This document shows positions 57,769-64,000 of a stretch of 64,000 bases of DNA, in pieces. The notes below the pieces were generated by a model that saw nothing but the letters and a program-made list of their open reading frames with translations, was not told the DNA's origin and searched no databases. This DNA comes from Taiwanofungus camphoratus (taxonomy: Eukaryota > Basidiomycota > Agaricomycetes > Polyporales > Taiwanofungaceae). The stretch covers positions 2,976,001 to 3,040,000 of the forward strand of contig CP021221.1 of assembly GCA_003999685.1 (NCBI GenBank), written 5' to 3'. The translations under genes and the position numbers were made by a program. Position 1 is the first letter of the stretch. Each line of letters starts with the position of its first letter.

Positions 57769-60277
57769 TGTGTCAGTTGATGCGTGCTACCGACGAACGG
57801 TGATATGTCGACGGAAGGATGGTGTAAGCTTGATAAGAAGGAAAACTCGTGTTGAGCATTCCCAAGGGACGTTGTATTCATAGCTAGATGACATCCACGT
57901 CCGTGACTACCCACGGTGTGAACGCAACGGAATCGACACCCTTTTCCCTCCTATGCGAACGTGTGAGAGGGTGAGAAAGGAAGGCATGGATTGTTTCCTA
58001 TGTCAGAAACGTCCGTCTCCCCTTTCCCTCCGAGTCGATACGGACATCCTACTAGTAAGTTTGAAGTCTCTTTTGCCTGGGGTTACAGTAAGAGACTACA
58101 TTAAATCCATATTGACGGTACACGAAGACGTCAGGGTACTGTACACATTTGATTCTTGGACCTTTTGCACGTGAGAACACTTACCCAAGATCGTTTTGTC
58201 GCAATGTCGCGTGAATGCGATCTTAGACGCCACTGTACTCTGACTGTTGCATGATTATTGCAGATGTAAGGGTATAATTACTAGGCCACTTCTCGGACGG
58301 TATACGAGCAGTTCATGCTCCAGGCTTCGAGAATCGTATCGCGCATGGAGGATAGCTCACGCAGTGCTGTTTCCCGAATACCACCACCTTGTCATCCACA
58401 CTCCGTCGTCTGATTCAAACCACTGCGAGAAACCCACTCACACAGCCGTCCTCCGCAGGAATAATCATGAGAGGCCCATTGAGTGGCTTACTCGCCGGGA
58501 CAAGCCCGTCCTCGCTTCACACGCTCTCTGCCATCAGCTTGCACATGGACTTGAAGGATTCGAGCATACCAGACGCCGGTGGGTCTGCTCGGGCACGGGC
58601 ACTGAATCAACTCGACATTGGCGCGTATACGCGCATTCCTTCCAGATAATATCGATCAGCTCAGGCCAGGTGCGCAGGCTTACACGTCTAGATTCCTAAA
58701 CCTCCATACACCATCCGCGCCGTCTTCCCAGTCATAGGCTGCATTTTCCGGCGGCTGGTGAGACGTGGAACTGCACCACGCCCATATATTCGTGGTCAGT
58801 CAGGATGGGTCATGCCAAGAGTTTCGCCGTATGGACCTACACATGGCCGCACGTTGAACAGTTTCCGTTTGTTGGTCGGGACTCGCCATACGTTAATACC
58901 GAATGCGGAGAGGAGGATGTCGAAGCACTTGAGCGACAAAATTACACTGGGTTGGCGAACGTGCTTGACCGGTTATCATGCATGTCTACCAACAGATAAT
59001 TCTTGGTCACAAAGCACGACATACTAGACATGATCCACGCCGTTTGTGATTCCTCGCACAAATATGCCAGATTGGGAACGGCTTCGAACGCGGGGATAGG
59101 CCTGCACATACAGAAACTTGGCAGAAGACAAGCGAGCTGTGTCCTCTGCGTTGAGTTCCGCCCAAAATATGAGCTTATCAGCACCGCCGGTTGTGGCGTC
59201 CACGAGAAACGGGGCGCGACAGACTGTACAGAATATGCTGACCGCGGTACTAGTAAGGGGATGGGGGAATAGTTCAAATGACCTACTGATTGGGGCTAAA
59301 TTGCAAAAAGTCCGGAGCTTTCGCGGCAAGGATGTTCCTCAAACAGTGACCTATCCCTGTGTTGCTAGCAGACTCTGAAGCACACGAAGTCAAGTGTACA
59401 CTGACCATGGGGTCACTAATTATTTTATGGTATTTATTTGACCAGCCGTAATACACTGATATTCGTTCGGTCAGTCATGTTCTGACGGTCGCAGACGCGC
59501 GGTGTCATGGGTGCGTTCGGTCAAATTGTTCATTTTCATCATTCACATGCACACCTAGTGTTCAATGTTCGTCCGTGAAAGTATACGGGGTCCGTCAAAC
59601 TCTAGCATGATGAGACGATGCCATATCGGTAATACCTATCACAAGGCATTGTGCGCCTAGGTGCGTTTCGCGTTTGGAGTACTCCCAGCTCGGACTGCGC
59701 CGATTTCAGCTTAAGGAGCTGTGTGCTCATGGTTTGCTGTATCAGCGGTGACGCAATATTCAGCAATAGAATTGCCGAATATAGCTAGGTTGCATAATTG
59801 TGGGGTAGACGTGGTAGCTCAAGCAGGTAAATGTAGGCTAGCCGAGCGCTTCAGTATGTTCTTGATTGACCCACTCCATTGAATATCACTGACAGCCAGT
59901 CAAAGTGCTCTGAGACGAGCGAACCAGGAACAGGGGTGGTGGAGAGCACGCGGATTCATGGGATTGTTCACGACAGTGTCGGCCTAACTCATTTGACAGC
60001 TCGATTTGATGCCACCGAAGCTCTTAGCATCGAGCCGAATACACTGGTAAGTCCTGCATACCATGACTATCTGGCAGGCGCCACAGAGACAGAAATCAGA
60101 CGCAGGGAGATACGGAATAACGAAATAAACTATATACAGAAGCTGATTCTCTCAAAGTGTCTGGTCAAGACAAATCTAGAAGGCCATCCGGTGCTGCGGT
60201 TCATTGCCTTCAGTTTTCTGGTATGTTTAAAGGCCTACATTTGGCTCCCCGGGGGCCATGTTGTCTCCCCTCGACGG
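57769..60277. other. About 2.5 kb without a supported gene
   Basis: Frames of 60-155 codons occur on both strands (for example 58389-58649 and 59879-60343 on the plus strand), but I cannot chain them into a protein or recognise a domain, and the last lacks an ATG. A motif of about 25 nt near 59733-59757 recurs at 63437-63461. Confidence 0.5.
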
Positions 60278-60285
60278 TATAAATA
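60278..60285 (+). promoter_or_regulatory. TATA box upstream of P450-2
   Basis: TATAAATA lies 168 bp before the start codon at 60453. Confidence 0.5.
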
Positions 60286-60452
60286 TCAGGGGCGGTGGAC
60301 CCGATCTTGGCATCTGCTTTCTAACTCACAACTATCTCTCTGACTGGAGCTATTGGCCTCGATTGGCAGATTTCTGAAGGCCACATTGAACTTCTTGACG
60401 CCTTGCATTGCCGACCAACGGTTTTGTGACTGACATAGCTACTCTGTGATAC

Positions 60453-62657
60453 ATGAATGCTGCTACTTCCTTGGCATCTGCGGTCCGCCATGCCTTACCA
60501 GAACCATTCCTCGAAAACAATGTTCTCGCATTCCTAGTCTTGACGTCGTCCATCTTTCTTCTCTCCTTTGCTGTCTACGCTCTCTATCATACCGTCTTCT
60601 CGCCGCTTGCAGCGGTGCCGGGGCCCTGGTATGCTGCCATATCAGACTTTTGGCTGAACACACATGTTGCACGCCTGCAACAGTGCATGGCTGTCCAAGC
60701 ATTGTTTCAACAATATGGTCCCGTCGTCCGCGTAGGCCCTAACAAGGTTGCCTTTTGTGATACCAAGGCCATGTCGGATGTGTATAATGTACATAAATTT
60801 GACAAGAGCTCGTACTACAAGAATTTCATGACGTTAGTGAATCATTTCTTCTTTGGTGCAGCAGATTGACACGCCCTTTCTCCAGCAACGGCAACAATCA
60901 GGCGTAAGAGTTTGGTGAATTGATCCTCTTGTCCATCAGTTCATGATCCTTCCACAATCGCATTCAGGATGACGGTTCTTCCTCATGCACAACATGTCCT
61001 CCACCGAAAGGCGTATTCTTCGCACTATAACACATTCAATCTTAGCCTTTTTCAGCCGGAGATGCATATGTTCACTCTGAAACTTGTCGATGTTCGTGAT
61101 CTTTTTATTATAACATCTGTATGCTTATTATTTATGGTTAAAAATGACACTCGGAGCAGATCCTGGATCGCATTTCTGGGAAGACTTCCGTGGAGTGCCT
61201 TGACCTCTTCCGTCACCTCATGGTCGATATCATCACGGTAAATGCCTTAGGGTTTTATCCCGAGTCATTAGACAATTGGTCTTCAAATGTCGAGAATCCT
61301 CTTGCAACTGCCGTGTATGACTTTCCGAAGATGGGTACTTTGGTATGTAAAGCTATGATCACTATGAACCACTCATGTGGAAATATATAACTTATATTCT
61401 GGTGCTCCAATGTATATGTAGCGTGGTTTGTTTCCGACCTCATGGGCTTGGAACATCATTTGCCAATTCCCGAATGATCGATGGCGTCAAATTTGCAACA
61501 GTGACAAAATCATAGCTCAGGTATGTAATTTCTCCGTATCGACTGAACGTGGTCATTATGAAGGTGCAGTATGTAGGAGGCCAACTGTCCAAGTTGCGCT
61601 CTGGGGCAGAAACTGACTCCGCTGGCATCAAGCTTGACAATGAGAAGAGGTCCCTTATACAGCGCATGTTGCAGTCTCCCATGCCTGATAAGGATATTAT
61701 CTCCGAGGGCATGGGTCATCTGTGAGTGGATCAATCGCGATACGGTACTCGCATCTGACGGTCTGAGTTGATGGTTCATCTCATGTGATTCAGAATTGCC
61801 GGAGTAGACACGGCTGCCACCACCCTTTCATATCTTTCCTGGGAGTTGAGTCGCCGCCTGGATATTGTATCGCGACTCCGGGCGGAGCTCGACGGCTTGA
61901 TGCCTGACCGTAGAATGATCCCTGATGTCTCTATTCTGTTTAAATTGCCTTACTTGGACGCATTTATCAAGGAGGGTAAGGGGCGCGTGCTTCATGATCC
62001 ACACTGAACTTTTCACCAATACTTGTATTGGCCTGTAGGCGAGCGCCTCTATGCGGGTGCACCTTCTCTGCTCGAAAGGGTCGTACCATCCACAGCTCCG
62101 GACAAACTCCGTGAAAACTTTCAGCTAGTGGGATACAATCTACCCCCTGGAACTATTGTCGCGACGCAGGCATGGAGCATGCATCGTGATACCGAAGTAT
62201 TTCCATTTCCCGAAAGCTTCTCGCCCGAGAGGTGGTTGCCAGTTGAGGGAGTTGAAGGGGAGGATGACAGGTTACTAAGGTAAGGTTCTGGAGTCTTTGG
62301 TATCTCAGTAGGAGTGGATTGAGCTTCCCTAATTCGTGACGATATTCCGACCTGCATGAATACTCACCGAGAAACACCGGCAGAATGACGCAGCGTATGA
62401 TGCCGTTTGGGCTTGGGACGCGGCTGTGTGCCGGCCGAAACCTGGCGCAAATTGTATTGCGGATTGTTATCGCTGCCATCGTCACCAACTTCGACGTTGC
62501 GGCGAATGCTGCAGAGACCAATGAGACGAGCATGACGATGCGCGAAGCCTTCGTGGGTACATTCGTGAACCGTCGTCGTGTGATGATGAACCTTGCTTTC
62601 CAGATCATTTTCCCTGCCTCGAAGGAATGCAGACTCAGCTTCCACCCTCGCAAGTAA
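60453..62657 (+). CDS. Cytochrome P450 monooxygenase (copy 2)
   Basis: Paralogue of the P450 at 38976-41263, with the same exon order. ATG 60453 leads to an N-terminal membrane anchor and PGPWYAAISDFW. Motifs: I-helix AGVDTAATTLSYLSWEL (near 61805), ExxR as KEGERLY across an intron (near 61970/62040), SPERWLP (near 62222), and haem loop PFGLGTRLCAG with the Cys ligand (near 62405). The last exon is IIFPASKECRLSFHPRK, ending 62657. One oddity is the first intron: to keep frame it must be about 135 nt (60833-60967), and it then contains a relic of the FGAA coding segment that copy 1 keeps in its exon, leaving copy 2 about ten residues shorter there. Otherwise it looks intact. Confidence 0.85.
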
Positions 62658-64000
62658 TGATTTACATCGTCCAAACGTTGACATCGTTTGTCTTTGTGCC
62701 GTGGCTTCAAGAGATCCCACTTAATGCCTATCGAGTGTTGTCGTTTGGAGTTTCTGAACATTGATGAAGCCCATGTCTCCTTGCTAACTCTGCCCTTGGC
62801 TCAAAATATAGGTCTCGTCGTTGTACTTGTTCCATGTGGCCTTGTGCCCCGCCGCCATTATGTTTTTCCATCTTCTTTTGTACAAAAGCTTGGTTTCCAA
62901 ATCCTGTACTATAGCGACTCTTAGCCCGTTTCTGTACTCGTCTCCTGTTTGTTGGAACACGCGATCGTGGCGAGCTCGCAAGCTCGGCCGTGATCGTGCC
63001 CTGCCGAGAGCAGGGGGGAGTTATATAAATGATTGATTTTTTATGTATTTACCTCACGCGATTGCCTTCGTTCGCGCCCGTGGACAAACCGCGCCTGCCG
63101 TCGATTTTTTCGCCTGTTATCACACTGTTATATTTACGAATATATCGGAGCTCAATACATGCAGAGCCTCCTCAATGATCAGGCGTTGCTTACACTGACT
63201 CGAAATCCGCACATCATGCAAGCGCGTGACGTCACCACGGTTAAACTGGCGGCGGGATATTTACTTTCATCCATTCTGCGGCCTTCCTAATTTCTAGCAT
63301 GACAATACATATGGAAATTCCGTCTCTTAGAAGACATCATGCACACATGTACGCTTCAATCGCTCTCATTTTAGACTACGCTAATCTCAGCTCAGGAATA
63401 CATATTGTTAAGGTCGGCTGCATGTGTGTAATAGTCTGCTGTAGCAGCGGTGACGCAACCGTCTGGAATATGACAGTTTTCGCTGAATATGATTGTGGGT
63501 TAAATAACCTCAGATAAATATAGACTAGCTGAGTGCTTGCGGGCTTACTGGCGTCACTGTTATGCGACCGCCGTACAGGGAGGGCAAAGCGATTAAACCC
63601 GCTGAACGTCGCATCAAGACAGATTGGACGGTATGGTGCAATGTAGGGGTTTTGCACTATACACTAGCGGACCTCGATGCAATCCGGGGCCACCCCAAAA
63701 GTGAGTAGTGGAACAAGATAGACGGGCCGGCAGGCAGGACTAGTTGCGGATGTGAATTAGGCTACCTGGAAATTCCATAGCCGACAGAATAAGATGAGAC
63801 ATTAGACATGAAGCATGCTCAGTAATCATAGGCAATGATGAACTAGCTCTAGAGCAAGAGGGTAGCTTGGCGGACGGAATAGAGGTGAATGCGGATGACA
63901 GGCAGAAAGGAAAGGGCAGTTCAACGGTGCTTGTCCCCATACACAGAGGCTGCTGCTTGCATGAGCGGTCCTTGGCTAGCGAAAGCTGGCGTTGAATGAC
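62658..64000. other. Downstream region without a supported gene
   Basis: No frame here shows a domain or an exon chain. It contains two adjacent hairpins (62962-63016), a TATA-like TTATATAAA just after them, and a motif shared with the upstream flank of P450-2. Confidence 0.45.
62962..63016. repeat. Two adjacent hairpins
   Basis: Hairpin 1 (62962-62997) pairs GATCGTGGCGAGCT with AGCTCGGCCGTGATCG around a loop of about 4 nt, allowing G-T pairs and one bulge. Hairpin 2 (62999-63016) pairs CCCTGC with GCAGGG around CGAGA. They lie about 300 bp downstream of P450-2. Confidence 0.4.

Noticed and set aside
59879-60343. 154-codon plus-strand frame upstream of P450-2
   Set aside because: It begins with TTG and has no early ATG, crosses the P450-2 TATA box, and has no domain. 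It could be a relic but cannot be supported.

Overview
This window looks like nuclear DNA of a basidiomycete fungus, probably a mushroom-forming agaricomycete. Genes are dense, lie on both strands and are cut by many GT-AG introns of about 40-70 nt. The protein set is a fungal housekeeping set plus families typical of Agaricomycetes: a DUF7918-like protein, a WW-like membrane protein and closely related P450s. I found no tRNA, rRNA or CRISPR array. Exon joins were worked out by hand from family conservation and phase, so most gene ends are firm and some internal splice sites are not.

Left part (1-32.7 kb) is a conserved core. It holds the N-terminal part of an FG nucleoporin (Nup98 type), divergent from RNA polymerase I subunit RPA2. 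Next come a histone-fold-like protein with a long disordered tail, a three-finger C2H2 protein and a large Ser/Pro-rich protein of unknown role. These are followed by NDUFAF5 (complex I assembly), TRM10 (tRNA m1G9), an acyl-protein thioesterase, THYN1 (EVE domain), PP4 regulatory subunit 3 (Psy2/SMEK), a Whi3/Scw1-type RNA-binding protein and a small PPxY membrane protein. A retroposon with a poly(A) tail and exact 14-bp target-site duplications sits between the thioesterase and THYN1.

Middle part (33-41.3 kb) is accessory and partly decayed. It contains an unrecognised small two-exon gene, a short-chain dehydrogenase pseudogene, a DUF7918-like pseudogene, about 3.3 kb without a recognisable gene, and then an intact-looking cytochrome P450.

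Right part (41.7-64 kb) returns to housekeeping: a WW-like membrane protein, mitochondrial methionyl-tRNA synthetase divergent from an auxilin-like SWA2 protein, a hypothetical gene and TMA22/DENR. It then has a class II DAHP synthase (entry to the shikimate pathway), a retinol-dehydrogenase-like SDR and a second P450 closely related to the first. DAHP synthase, SDR and P450 within 9 kb could be a small metabolic cluster, but that is inference.

The most unusual signals are a roughly 1.1-kb tract almost free of CpG inside one gene and its introns (13.16-14.28 kb), the retroposon, the pair of adjacent pseudogenes, and a 293-nt intron in RPA2. I did not find a convincing wholly new biological system.
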